DNA from: Treponema porcinum
GTDB taxonomy: Bacteria; Spirochaetota; Spirochaetia; Treponematales; Treponemataceae
Length of the DNA stretch: 64,000 nucleotides
Assembly: GCF_900167145.1 (NCBI RefSeq)
Contig: NZ_FUWG01000009.1
Coordinates: forward strand, 62,001 to 126,000
Reading direction: 5' to 3'
Below are positions 9,593-18,991 of this stretch, piece after piece. Every line of letters begins with the position of its first letter. The stretch's first letter is position 1. A program made the position numbers and the translations under genes. The notes under the pieces are model-generated. The model had not been told where the DNA came from. It ran no database searches and worked only from the letters and a program-made list of their open reading frames with translations.

Positions 9593-10123
9593 TTAGTCAG
9601 AAGAAGAGGCATCTGAACCGTCTGCAACGCTTCCTTTTTCAAGCGCACGAAGATAATCCCGGTAAACAGCGGCTTTCTCGTAATTTTCAGTACGAACAGC
9701 CTCGTCCAGTTTTGCCTGCAAATCGGCACGGTCTGTAAGCGCATTGCGAAATCCCTTGACACGAAGCGGCATTGAACCTGTATACGTTCCAGTTATTCCG
9801 TGCGCGTTCATCGATTCCCGTATTTCCGCCTTGAATACTTCGTAACATTCCGGGCAGCCGGCAATTCCCTGACTCTTAATATCAAGAATGCTTTTTCCGC
9901 ACGAAGGACAGACGCGTTTTGACTCTGACTCAAGAGCCATATTCCGTTCGACAATTTCCTGAAATAGTGCGGCAACATTCTGCTGGTTCGGAGCAGGAAC
10001 AGGCGCTGCTATTCCGCGTGCCGCTGCACATTCCGCACACAGATTTATCTTCCGTTTTATATTTTTGCCCATCTGCTCAAGAAAAATCACTGCTTCACGA
10101 GTCCGGCACAAATCACAAATCAT
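9593..10123 (-). CDS. mcsA: McsA-like zinc-finger/UVR adaptor
   Basis: A 176-residue protein that in Firmicutes activates McsB and modulates ClpC. Two treble-clef cysteine pairs are visible: CDLC at residues 4-7 with CAEC near 31-34, and CPSC near 72-75 with CPEC near 88-91. The C-terminal 40 residues form a UVR helix pair (LDEAVRTENYEKAAVYRDY), followed by an Asp/Ser-rich tail. A GGAG Shine-Dalgarno sits 7 bases before the ATG. It is the first gene of mcsA-mcsB-clpC; the ctsR repressor gene that usually precedes it in Firmicutes is absent. Confidence 0.9.
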   Translation of the reverse strand: MICDLCRTREAVIFLEQMGKNIKRKINLCAECAAARGIAAPVPAPNQQNVAALFQEIVERNMALESESKRVCPSCGKSILDIKSQGIAGCPECYEVFKAEIRESMNAHGITGTYTGSMPLRVKGFRNALTDRADLQAKLDEAVRTENYEKAAVYRDYLRALEKGSVADGSDASSSD

Positions 10124-10183
10124 AATAACACTCCAAAAAAAGTAAAACGCAAGACGCAGTCACGCAGTTCACGGACATCACCG

Positions 10184-11515
10184 TCAGCCTTTCCGCAGAA
10201 TATCAAGCGGCTTTTCACGACCGGCTTTTACCGCAGGAATGACAGAAACGATAAAAGACAGAACAAGGACTGTCAGCACGATAAAGGAAATCTCACCGTA
10301 AGAAATCTTAACAGAAATTTCCGTTAAATAATATGCCGGATCCATAATTTTTACCGCAAGGAACTGTTCCGCCGGATTTCCGCGCAGGATAAAAATCAGC
10401 CTGCCGATTGCATTTACTGCCTTTTCAATAAGCGCGACAATTCCGTTTATGTTAAGGGCGCACGCAATTCCGCAGGGCAGCCCCGCAAGGCAGCCGGCAG
10501 CGCCGCAGAAACAGCCTGTAATGATAAAGGAAAGCGCAATTCCGCCGGAAGATGCGCCGGTACTTTTCAATATTGCAATTTCACGGCGGCGCTCCATAAC
10601 GAGCATTACGAGGGCAGAAGAAATATTCACCGCGGCAACAAGCACAATCAGCATCATAACGAACACAAGAAGTATTTTCGTGGAAGAAAAATTTTCAAAC
10701 TGCGAAGCGTTCAGTTCGCTCCAGATATATGCAACGCCTTTTCCGCGAATGCGGTCGTTTACAAGCCTGCGAATTCTGTAGATGTCTTTAGAAAACGGAT
10801 TTTCCGTTTCAATCATTACGGCAAAAGAGGCGTTGTCCTTTGAGGCAAAAGAAAACGCCGTATCAACGGGAACGAACACCCACAGCGCGTCAAGCTCCTG
10901 ATAGCCAGAAGAAACGACTGCGCTTACAGTAAAAACTGTCATTTTAGGAACAATCATACCGTTCGCGCCGGATTTTGTAGTAATGAGGCGGAACGTACTT
11001 CCCGGTTTTAAAGAAAGCGTTTCCGCAGTTTTTTCGCCGACAACAGCGCATCTTTTTCCCCTGGCAAAACCGTCAAGAGAACCGGCGCAGATTGTAAAAT
11101 AGCGCGAAAACGCTTCGTTCTCCAAAAACACAGCCGGTTCTACGGCACGAACCCGTACTCCGGTGCGGTAACTGCATCCTGCAGCAAGCGCATCTATTCC
11201 AACCTCAGGAAATACATTCACCACGCCATCAACGCTTCTGATTTCATCTGCCACTTCGTACAGCGCTTCCACCGATGAAACGAATTTTGCCGACCGGTAA
11301 AGCCTTGCCTGAAGTGCGCCGGTAGAAAGTCCGATAATTCTGTCCGTCATTCCGTCTATCATACTGTCTGATACGGCAAGGACGGCTACAAGAGGCACTA
11401 CGCTTATTGCGATGCAGATAATAGCGCCCAGAACGCTTTTCCTGGCGGAAGATTTTTTTCCGGCAAGAGGAAATATCAGCCGTTTTGCAAATAAAAATGA
11501 CGCACGAAGTTTCAT
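10184..11515 (-). CDS. LolC/LolE-type ABC permease (second copy)
   Basis: A 443-residue inner-membrane protein of the LolC/E (FtsX/MacB-like) family, which extracts lipoproteins from the inner membrane. It has one N-terminal membrane helix (about 30-52), a long periplasmic domain (about 55-280) and three C-terminal helices with the MVMERRREIAILKSTGAS coupling segment near 310-327. The start overlaps the lolD-like stop by 4 bases. With the ATPase and the other permease it makes a complete LolCDE-like complex, consistent with the many lipoproteins here. LolC versus LolE cannot be decided. Confidence 0.88.
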   Translation of the reverse strand: MKLRASFLFAKRLIFPLAGKKSSARKSVLGAIICIAISVVPLVAVLAVSDSMIDGMTDRIIGLSTGALQARLYRSAKFVSSVEALYEVADEIRSVDGVVNVFPEVGIDALAAGCSYRTGVRVRAVEPAVFLENEAFSRYFTICAGSLDGFARGKRCAVVGEKTAETLSLKPGSTFRLITTKSGANGMIVPKMTVFTVSAVVSSGYQELDALWVFVPVDTAFSFASKDNASFAVMIETENPFSKDIYRIRRLVNDRIRGKGVAYIWSELNASQFENFSSTKILLVFVMMLIVLVAAVNISSALVMLVMERRREIAILKSTGASSGGIALSFIITGCFCGAAGCLAGLPCGIACALNINGIVALIEKAVNAIGRLIFILRGNPAEQFLAVKIMDPAYYLTEISVKISYGEISFIVLTVLVLSFIVSVIPAVKAGREKPLDILRKG

Positions 11516-12219
11516 TCAGCACCTTCTGGCTCACCGCACAGGTTTACTTTTTCCAAAGTTCCGTCCTTTATTTCATAGCAGACATCTCCGCCGGCGGCAA
11601 GTTTTCTGTCGTGCGTAACAAGCACAAGAGTTTTTCCGTATTTTTCAGCCATAGAAAACAAAAGTTTTCCAATCATTAAAGAATTTGCAGGGTCAAGGTT
11701 TCCCGTAGGCTCGTCCGCAAGAATGAGCGACGGATTGTTTACAAGGGCACGCGCAACCGCAACACGCTGGCGTTCTCCTCCGGAAAGTTCGGACGGAAGA
11801 TGATTTTTCCGCTCCGAAAGCCCCACTTCAAAAAGCAGTTTTTCCGCCTTTTTTTCCGCTTCTTTTTTTGAAACGCCTGCCATATACGCCGGAAGATAGA
11901 CGTTTTCAAGGGCTGTAAAATCCTTCAAAAGATAATGGAACTGAAACACCAGCCCTAGAAATGACGAACGGTACGCCGCCTGTTCCTTTTCTTTAAGCGC
12001 AGTAACGTTCCAGGGACCTGCGGTTACGCTTCCTGACGTAGCAGAATCTATGCTTCCGATGATGTTCATAAGCGTACTTTTTCCGCTTCCGCTTTCACCG
12101 ATAATGACAGTCTTACTGCCTTCCTCAACGGAAAGATTAAGGTTTTTGAATACCGTAAGCCGTTCGCTTTCGGTAACGTACGTTTTTTCAAGCTGCGAAA
12201 CGGTAAGAATGTTACTCAT
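11512..12219 (-). CDS. lolD: LolD-type ABC ATPase
   Basis: A 235-residue ATPase of the LolD/MacB/FtsE group that powers the two flanking permeases. Walker A is GESGSGKST (about 42-50), the signature is LSGGERQRVAVARAL (about 140-154), Walker B is LILADEPTGNLD, followed by the switch LVTHD. The ATG at 12219 is chosen because GGAGG lies 9 bases upstream; a TTG 18 bases earlier has no such site. It overlaps the preceding permease by 8 bases, indicating translational coupling. Confidence 0.93.
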   Translation of the reverse strand: MSNILTVSQLEKTYVTESERLTVFKNLNLSVEEGSKTVIIGESGSGKSTLMNIIGSIDSATSGSVTAGPWNVTALKEKEQAAYRSSFLGLVFQFHYLLKDFTALENVYLPAYMAGVSKKEAEKKAEKLLFEVGLSERKNHLPSELSGGERQRVAVARALVNNPSLILADEPTGNLDPANSLMIGKLLFSMAEKYGKTLVLVTHDRKLAAGGDVCYEIKDGTLEKVNLCGEPEGAE

Positions 12220-13531
12220 TATGCAGAACCTCCGCAATTTTTAATTTAAGGACAGATCGGCTTGCAAGGGCAGAAGCAAGAAGTGGTGAAAGCACGCCGA
12301 ACAGAGAAATTAAAAGGACTTCAGACGGAATAATCCGGGCAGGAATTGACGCATAGATTGCATACATCTGGTTTTCCGTAACAAACGCCGCATTTTCAGG
12401 AGAAAAAACAGACGTAAAAAACAGTTCCAGCCAGTAAAGGCAGTGCGAAACGGCAAGAAAAACGCTCCGTATGTTCAGGCTTATGAAAATACCCAGCACG
12501 ATGCCTATAACCGTACCGGCAGCACCGGTCAAAAATCCGCGGACAACAAAAATCGCTTTAATTTGAAAAGACGTTCCTCCCAGCGCAGAAAGAGCGGCGA
12601 TTTCCTGACTTCGTTCAAAAACAAGCCGGCGCATTCCGTTGTAAATGTTAACTGCAACTACGACAAAAATCAAAAATACAAGCAGCATAAGGATATTTTT
12701 TTCAACGCGGAGCGCGCCGAAAAAAGTACGGTTATACTCACGCCAGCTTTGAACCGCCGCATCCGGGAAACGGTTTTTAATCGCAGCAGAAACAAATCCG
12801 TCATTCTGCGGACGGCGGATTTTTATGCCGTAGAACACAGGCGCATCTTCACCAAAATACATACGCGCCGCTTCAAGGCTTACAAACGCATAGCCCTGAT
12901 TTATGTCGTAATAGCCGCACTCAAAAATGCCGGTAACTTTGAACTGTCTGTTCTGCGAAAGAAGTTCAACGTCCTTTCCGCCGCTAAGCGCAAGCAGATT
13001 GACTGTATTTCCTGTGGTTACGCCCAGACTTTGCGCAAGATACGAGCCGAGTACGATACTGTCTGCAGAAGAAAGGTCAAAACTTCCGGAAACGATTTTT
13101 ATTTCACGCGCAAATCCTTCGTCAAACTCACACGTGCGGGCGTCAACACCGCGGATAATTCCTGCACTTTCCTTTGATTTATTTCCCACAAGAAGCGCCT
13201 GCGATTCATAAAACGGTGAAACGCACCTGATTTCTTTACTGTCCGCACAAGAGTCAAGAAAATCTGCTTCTGCCTGACTTTCCAGATTTGAAACACGTAT
13301 ATGAAAAGAGGAGAGTTCCATAATCGCATTGACAAAACTCATCTGAAATCCGTTCATAACGCTTACAACCGTAACAAGCGACATAACGCCAAAACAGATT
13401 ACAAGAACGGCAAGAAAGCTTGTTGCGGAAGAACGGCTTTTCCTGTCTACAGACGCAAAACGCCGCGAAACATCAAAAATCCATCGGTATGACAATCGGA
13501 ATGAAAAAGTTTTTTTTCTACTCATATACAC
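12212..13531 (-). CDS. LolC/LolE-type ABC permease (first copy)
   Basis: A 439-residue permease with the same plan as its partner: an N-terminal membrane helix (about 37-60, LAVLVICFGVMSLVTVVSV), a periplasmic domain to about 270, and three C-terminal helices after MRRLVFERSQEIAALSALGG, the ATPase-coupling segment. It is annotated from a GTG at 13531, 5 bases after GGAG; an ATG two codons later is also possible. It begins inside the stop of the upstream exported protein, so the four genes look coupled. Confidence 0.87.
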   Translation of the reverse strand: MYMSRKKTFSFRLSYRWIFDVSRRFASVDRKSRSSATSFLAVLVICFGVMSLVTVVSVMNGFQMSFVNAIMELSSFHIRVSNLESQAEADFLDSCADSKEIRCVSPFYESQALLVGNKSKESAGIIRGVDARTCEFDEGFAREIKIVSGSFDLSSADSIVLGSYLAQSLGVTTGNTVNLLALSGGKDVELLSQNRQFKVTGIFECGYYDINQGYAFVSLEAARMYFGEDAPVFYGIKIRRPQNDGFVSAAIKNRFPDAAVQSWREYNRTFFGALRVEKNILMLLVFLIFVVVAVNIYNGMRRLVFERSQEIAALSALGGTSFQIKAIFVVRGFLTGAAGTVIGIVLGIFISLNIRSVFLAVSHCLYWLELFFTSVFSPENAAFVTENQMYAIYASIPARIIPSEVLLISLFGVLSPLLASALASRSVLKLKIAEVLHNE

Positions 13532-14834
13532 GGCTTCTCCAGAGCGTTCCGTTCATATAGAACAAATCTTTCGTGTGATTTCCCTCGTTATAATAAGACT
13601 CCACGACAAAACCGCCGTCAAAATACGACGCGGACATATAGGAATTTTCTCGGCTGTATACAGTCTGCATACGGAGAACGGAATTTTCATAATAATAATA
13701 GTCTGGAAGTCCGCCTTCAATTTTATATTCAAACACCTCGCGTTTTGAATTTTTTGCCGTTATCATCGAGGAAGAAACGTCCTTGTACGCATACTCAACG
13801 TAATATTTTTCAGAAATGCTGCCGTCCTGCGTATATTTCCATTCTGTGCGGCTGACAAGCACAAACTGCCTGCGCTTTTCCAAATCCGTTCCGCCGCCAT
13901 CAGCCGTTTTTTCCCCGGACACAGATTTTCCGCTGTCAGCCGGCGTTTCCACCGCACGATAGTTTCTGCTGACACACACTCGCCCGTTCGCATCATACGA
14001 AAGCAGATGACGTGCGGACTCTTCAAGAATTTGCGCAGAAACAGGAAAAACGCCTTCGCCGTACTCAAACAGTTCTGTCTTTGTTTTCCGTGAACCGGAA
14101 ATTCCTCCCGACAAATCCCAGTATTCTTTTTTGACAAGACGCATTTTCTCGTCATAATACTGCCTTATCATTTTTTTCTGAAAGGATGAAACGATGACGA
14201 TTCCGCCCTCCCCGGAATTTTTTACGGTAAAAACTTCTGCTCCGTAGGAATACAGGCTGAGCATCTGCCGAGCATTCCGAAGCCTACGCTCTACAACAGG
14301 CTCTTCTTCCCCTGCCCCGGAATTTTCTTTCTTTTTCTGCGCATCGTTCCTGACGTTGTTTTCAACCAGCTGCAAAAGCTCTTCACTTTCATCAGCCAGT
14401 TCCGCACCGCCGTTTTCCGCTTCACGCATTCTGTCAAGTTCCTGCACCGCTTCGTCAAGTTCAGCCGGTCTGTTCAGGACAAAAGCATTTTCCCCCGAAA
14501 AAAACAGGTTTTCTGCCCACAGCGCATCGTCTTCAACTGCATTGTACGCAACGAACGCAGAAAGCAGACCTGCGCAGTCAGGAACGTAATAGTCAAAAAG
14601 ATTTCCAACCTGACAGCCATCATTCCATTTTGTACAGGTGAACAGGACTGACGGAATTTCACTGACTCCCGATTTTTGCGCAATGCCGGAACTTCTTTCT
14701 ATCCCGGTACATTCAAAAATCAGCATATCATTGAAAAAACGATAGATGGTTTCCTCTGGCTCTTTTGCGGCACACACAGCGGAACAGAAAACTGCACCGC
14801 AAAAAAGAACCGTTTTTCTAAAAAACGACTTCAC
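13518..14834 (-). CDS. exported protein of unknown function, acidic-linker and YD/MORN-like strands
   Basis: A 438-residue protein I do not recognise. Residues 1-22 are a signal peptide (cleavage near VCAAKE). Residues about 130-190 are Glu/Arg-rich and probably helical or coiled. The C-terminal half repeats short strands of the type EYxYxDG or YYxENxxLRMQTVY, similar to antiparallel repeats in wall-associated YD/MORN proteins. It is co-transcribed with the LolCDE-like genes (14-base overlap with the first permease) and may be an envelope protein linked to lipoprotein trafficking; that is inference. Confidence 0.7.
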   Translation of the reverse strand: MKSFFRKTVLFCGAVFCSAVCAAKEPEETIYRFFNDMLIFECTGIERSSGIAQKSGVSEIPSVLFTCTKWNDGCQVGNLFDYYVPDCAGLLSAFVAYNAVEDDALWAENLFFSGENAFVLNRPAELDEAVQELDRMREAENGGAELADESEELLQLVENNVRNDAQKKKENSGAGEEEPVVERRLRNARQMLSLYSYGAEVFTVKNSGEGGIVIVSSFQKKMIRQYYDEKMRLVKKEYWDLSGGISGSRKTKTELFEYGEGVFPVSAQILEESARHLLSYDANGRVCVSRNYRAVETPADSGKSVSGEKTADGGGTDLEKRRQFVLVSRTEWKYTQDGSISEKYYVEYAYKDVSSSMITAKNSKREVFEYKIEGGLPDYYYYENSVLRMQTVYSRENSYMSASYFDGGFVVESYYNEGNHTKDLFYMNGTLWRSRVYE

Positions 14835-14848
14835 TTTCTTTCCTGCTC

Positions 14849-15721
14849 TTACAGTCCGATAAAATCATCGATATATTTTTCCGCATTGAACTGCCTGATA
14901 TTTTCATATTTTTCGCCGTCGCACACAAAAGCAACAGGAATTCCAAGTTCTTTTCCGATGGAAACGGCAACGCCACCTTTAGCAGTAGAATCGTATTTTG
15001 TAAGGACGAGCGCGTCAATTCCCACAGCCTCGTTGAACACTTCCGCCTGCCGGAGCGCATTCTGCCCGGTAGTTGCGTCTATTACTAAAATCCGCTTGTA
15101 GCAGCCCTCGCCGGCTTTTTCCTTACAGATACGGTCGATTTTCTGAAGCTCGCGCACAAGATTTTCCTTGTTGTGAAGACGGCCGGCTGTATCAGCAAGA
15201 ACAAGACCTGCGCCTTTACTCGCGCACGCCTGCGCCGCATCAAAAACAACAGCGGCAGGGTCTGAACCGTGCTGATGGCTCACTACGCGAAGCCCTGTCC
15301 GCTCGCCGTGCAGATTAAGCTGTTCGATTGCGGCGGCACGAAACGTATCGGCGCTTGCAAGAACAATATTGTCAATGCCGGAGTTTTTGAAGAAAAGTCC
15401 CATTTTTGCAACGCTTGTCGTCTTTCCTACGCCGTTTACGCCTAATACCATCCAGACATTAACTTTTGTCATATCAGGCTCAAGCCGGGTTTCGCGCACA
15501 TACTTAAGCAGAATGCGCTTCAGTTCCTGAAGTATGTCAGAATTTTCTGCAAGATGATTTTTCCGGCACGCCTGTTCAAGACGATCCGCAATTTCAAACG
15601 CCGTCTTTGCGCCAACATCACCCTCAATCAGACGGTCAGTTAAATCTTCAAAAAACTCGTCAGAATTCTTATTTCCCTTGAACAGCACGCGCAGTTTTTC
15701 TGCAAATGACATTTTCGACAT
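14849..15721 (-). CDS. ftsY: signal recognition particle receptor
   Basis: A 290-residue SRP GTPase that docks ribosome-SRP complexes at the membrane. It has a short helical N domain (1-85) and a G domain with GVNGVGKTTSVAKM near 97-110, DTFRAAAIEQL, VLADTAGRLHNKENL and TKYDSTAKGG. It lacks the long acidic A domain of Escherichia coli FtsY, as is common in spirochaetes and Gram-positives. It lies between two exported-protein genes in the same minus-strand run. Confidence 0.96.
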   Translation of the reverse strand: MSKMSFAEKLRVLFKGNKNSDEFFEDLTDRLIEGDVGAKTAFEIADRLEQACRKNHLAENSDILQELKRILLKYVRETRLEPDMTKVNVWMVLGVNGVGKTTSVAKMGLFFKNSGIDNIVLASADTFRAAAIEQLNLHGERTGLRVVSHQHGSDPAAVVFDAAQACASKGAGLVLADTAGRLHNKENLVRELQKIDRICKEKAGEGCYKRILVIDATTGQNALRQAEVFNEAVGIDALVLTKYDSTAKGGVAVSIGKELGIPVAFVCDGEKYENIRQFNAEKYIDDFIGL

Positions 15722-15752
15722 CTATTATTCCTCTTTGCCCTTTGTAAAGTTT

Positions 15753-17579
15753 TTATTGTAATTCCTGTATTTCACCCTTAATGACAGGCATTCCGCCTGT
15801 GCCTTCCGGCTCAGAAAGCTCCGCTCCGTCCGAGTTTTCCGCCTCATCAGAAAAAGCAGAGTCCGCCTCAAGCAGAAGTTCCTGCTGTTTCACCCTTTCA
15901 ATCTGCTCCCTTCCCCTGATTTTCGTAAGTTCCTTCGTACTCATCTTTTTTGCCTCCGCAGGAAGTACCGAATTTGCAGCACGCAGATAACGCACAAGTT
16001 CAACGACAAACAGCACGCCGCACCCGATTGAAATGCCGGCAGTAACATTGCGCGCAGTTTCCCACTTTTTTGCTTCGTCATAGCTTACGCCATAACCGTC
16101 ATTATACGCAGAAGAAGCGGCAAATGAATTGCCGTAGCAGTAAAAAGTCGGAAGAAGCGACACAATCAGAAGACTGTAGGAACGATACATCCAGATGCGG
16201 CGCTTTTCAATATAACTGCTCCTGTCAAACGGTTTTGCGTCAAGCAGAAGAAAATTTCCGTCAGAAAGATATTTGGTTCGGATAAAAAAATCGCACGGTT
16301 CGCCGTTTTCAGACACAAAATGCCCTAAAATCTGCTGATTGTTTATATGAATTGATGCAAAGCGCCCGGAAGGAGAAAGCGAAGCAGAAAAAAGACCGTT
16401 TGCAAACAAATCGCCGGAAAACGGCTTTTTCATCGCAAGGAAAAGTTCGCCAGGATTGTCCGGCTGCATTTCCACCGTAATCTTAAAACGCCTGTTTCCG
16501 GTGAACGAATACGAAGTCGATTCTGTAATATAGCCTTTAGAAGAAAAAGTTATTGTATGAACTCCGCTCGGCAGGGTGATTTTTTCCGTTCCGTCCGAAT
16601 AAACTACGTCATTCACCGAAAGGACGATATTTTCCGCAGCTTCCGGCGGAAAGACCTCAATAAAAAGTTCAACCGGCATACTGTCTGCAATTTTAGGCGT
16701 AAGCTGCGCGGCTATGCTTGTAGCAAGAGTGCGCAAGTCATCGGTAATTCCAACGTCAGAAACAGATGCAATCCGCCGTCCGCCAGGATACTGATACAGT
16801 TCCGCGGAAATCGAAATATAGTTTCCGTAGACAGTAATCTTTCCTGTAATCAGCCCCTGAATGCCGGCATCAACGCAGGCTTTTCCAAAATAATAGCTGT
16901 CATATCCGCTCTTCCGCTGTTCTTCCCCTGCATCGAACAGCTGGTTAAAATCATTTTTATACAGAACAACGTCCTCAAGAACAAAATCTTCGTCCTGACG
17001 TCCGCCAAGTCCCTTAAAAAAACGGGAAAATCCGTTCCCTTCTTCGCGCCTGTCATCCACAATTTCGCCCTGCTCAAGATGGGCAATGCGCATTTCGTCC
17101 TGCTGCATACGCTTTTCCCGGCGGCTAGTTTCTTTCAGGGCTGACTGCAAATTCTCGTCAATTTTTTTTTCAATGTCACGGATTTTTACATCAGATTCCT
17201 TAAGCTTAGCCTTTAGTTTCCGCGCGGAATAATCAGCGAGCAGAAGGGAATCACGAGCCTTTACTTCTTTAGACAGTTGAAGGAACAGGGAAAGCCGCTC
17301 TTTCTGCAAATCGTACAGCGTACGGTCAAGCTGTTCGCGCGCGCGGGGAATACGGGTAAGGTTTTCTGCCATCTGTTCCATAATGAGCGACGGCATTGTT
17401 TTTGCATACGACACCGCCGCCTTGGAATTATTCGTATTCTGCGTGAATTCAAACTGCTCGGCGGCAAGCGTCCATTTTTTGTCTGAAGCACAGAACGCCG
17501 CCGCACTGCACGCAAGCAATACTGAGAAAATACTTATTTTTTTTAAAAAGTTACATATTTTCGTCGTCGTCACCTGCAT
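15753..17579 (-). CDS. exported PEGA-domain protein
   Basis: A 608-residue protein. The chosen ATG (17579) gives a basic n-region and a hydrophobic core ISIFSVLLACSAAAFC, a good signal peptide; a TTG 27 bases earlier is also open. Residues about 75-180 are long charged helices, probably coiled coil. Residues about 305-380 match a PEGA carbohydrate/surface-type domain (VFPPEAAENIVLSVND ... LPSGVHTITFSSKGY). Two possible membrane helices lie near 460-480 and 505-525. The 5' end overlaps the end of prfB by 29 bases. Probably an envelope scaffold; function unknown. Confidence 0.75.
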   Translation of the reverse strand: MQVTTTKICNFLKKISIFSVLLACSAAAFCASDKKWTLAAEQFEFTQNTNNSKAAVSYAKTMPSLIMEQMAENLTRIPRAREQLDRTLYDLQKERLSLFLQLSKEVKARDSLLLADYSARKLKAKLKESDVKIRDIEKKIDENLQSALKETSRREKRMQQDEMRIAHLEQGEIVDDRREEGNGFSRFFKGLGGRQDEDFVLEDVVLYKNDFNQLFDAGEEQRKSGYDSYYFGKACVDAGIQGLITGKITVYGNYISISAELYQYPGGRRIASVSDVGITDDLRTLATSIAAQLTPKIADSMPVELFIEVFPPEAAENIVLSVNDVVYSDGTEKITLPSGVHTITFSSKGYITESTSYSFTGNRRFKITVEMQPDNPGELFLAMKKPFSGDLFANGLFSASLSPSGRFASIHINNQQILGHFVSENGEPCDFFIRTKYLSDGNFLLLDAKPFDRSSYIEKRRIWMYRSYSLLIVSLLPTFYCYGNSFAASSAYNDGYGVSYDEAKKWETARNVTAGISIGCGVLFVVELVRYLRAANSVLPAEAKKMSTKELTKIRGREQIERVKQQELLLEADSAFSDEAENSDGAELSEPEGTGGMPVIKGEIQELQ

Positions 17580-18685
17580 CCATCGGAAGGCCTTTCCATT
17601 TTGCAACTAAATATGCGTCCATAAACTGGTCAATATCTCCGTCCATTACCGCCTGAATATTTCCCGATTCACACTTGGTACGGTGATCCTTTACCATAGT
17701 ATACGGCTGGAATACGTAGGAACGAATCTGATTTCCCCAGGAAATGTCTTTTTTCTCTGCGGCAAATTTCGCATTTTCCTTCTCTTTCTGCTCGCGGTAA
17801 TATTCGTAAAGTTTTGCGCGGAGCATGCTCATACATGCCTGACGATTAAAAATCTGGCTTCGCTCGCTCTGACAGGCAACAACGATTCCTGTAGGAATAT
17901 GCGTAAAGCGGACGGCAGAATCTGTCTTATTGACGTGCTGACCGCCTTTTCCGCCGGCGCGGTATGTATCAATGCGCAAATCCTCAGGACGTATGTCGAC
18001 TTCGATAGAATCGTCAAGCACAGGGAAAACGAATACACTAGCAAAAGAAGTGTGACGGCGCGCATTCGAATCAAACGGACTTATGCGCACAAGCCGGTGA
18101 ATGCCAGCTTCGCCCTTTAGATGACCGTATACATAATCTCCGTCAATCTGCATTGTAACGGATTTTATTCCGCCTTCCGCTTCCAGAAGATCAACAACTT
18201 CAACTTTGTAACCGTGCCGTTCCGCCCATCGAGTGTACATACGGCTTAGCATAGAAGCCCAATCCTCCGCCTCCGTACCGCCGGCACCAGAATGAATGGT
18301 GATGAACGCGCTCGAATCGTCTACCTCACCGGAAAGAAGGTTCAGAACGTTAAGTTCTTCGAATTTCTGACGTGCGGAAGAAATCATTTCCCTTAGTTCA
18401 GTTTCATCTTCGGAAGAACCGCTTTCTTCTGCAAGCTCATACATAGCCTCAATGTCGCTAAGTTCGCCCAAAAGTTCTTTCCAAGGCTCAATGCGGTTTT
18501 TAAGTTTCCGCACGGAACTCATTATCTTTTCGGCTTTTTCATGGTCATCCCAAAATCCGGGAGCCTCCGTCAAAGCCATTTTTTCTGCTATTTTCTTTTC
18601 AATTGCAGCCGAGTCAAAGACGCCCCCAGACGTTCATAATATCTTCTTTCAATGAAGCAACAGGTTCTTTCAACTCTTCTAACAT
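17551..18685 (-). CDS. prfB: peptide chain release factor 2, with programmed +1 frameshift
   Basis: RF2 reads UGA and UAA and releases the peptide. The main frame (17551-18579) holds the RF2 tripeptide in ISPFDSNARR and the catalytic AGGKGGQHVNK (GGQ near residue 245). The true start is ATG at 18685 with an AGAGGA ribosome site: 23 codons run to CTT TGA C (18619-18613), where a +1 slip continues as DSAAIEKK. GGGGG lies just upstream of the slip site, as in the classical autoregulatory signal. Total is 377 residues. Low RF2 favours frameshifting and hence more RF2. Confidence 0.95.
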
Positions 18686-18733
18686 AACAATCCTCTTTTA
18701 TTACTATTTTATTGTAAAATATAACAATGTAAA

Positions 18734-18762
18734 AGAATAAAAGAAACAGAATACAATGTCAA
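18734..18762 (-). promoter_or_regulatory. sigma-70 promoter of prfB
   Basis: Minus strand TTGACA (18762-18757), a 17-base spacer and TATTCT (18739-18734). The expected start is about 40 bases before the prfB ATG. Confidence 0.7.
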
Positions 18763-18795
18763 ACAGGTAAAACAGAAGGCAGATTATGGAATAAT

Positions 18796-18827
18796 AAAAA
18801 CTCCCTGCGTTTTTACAGGGAGTTTTT
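18796..18827. terminator. Rho-independent terminator in a divergent intergenic region
   Basis: Perfect 12-base arms AAAAACTCCCTG (18796-18807) and CAGGGAGTTTTT (18816-18827) around an 8-base loop. It is a textbook terminator in either direction, yet the genes on both sides (prfB and the nucleoside kinase) point away from it, so it ends no annotated gene. Confidence 0.88.
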
Positions 18828-18929
18828 GGATATGCAGACCGGGTAAGCAATGACACAAATGACATCAGTCCGCCGATACATCGACAGGCAGATTGACTTA
18901 ATTGAACTGTAAAACTTAAAAAGAGTTTT

Positions 18930-18957
18930 TTGACATACGACGTTTATGGTGTAAAAT
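18930..18957 (+). promoter_or_regulatory. sigma-70 promoter of the nucleoside kinase gene
   Basis: TTGACA (18930-18935), a 16-base spacer and TAAAAT (18952-18957). An AGGAGA ribosome site precedes the ATG at 18992. Confidence 0.75.
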
Positions 18958-18991
18958 ATAAGCATATTTTTGACATCAGGAGAACACTCTT

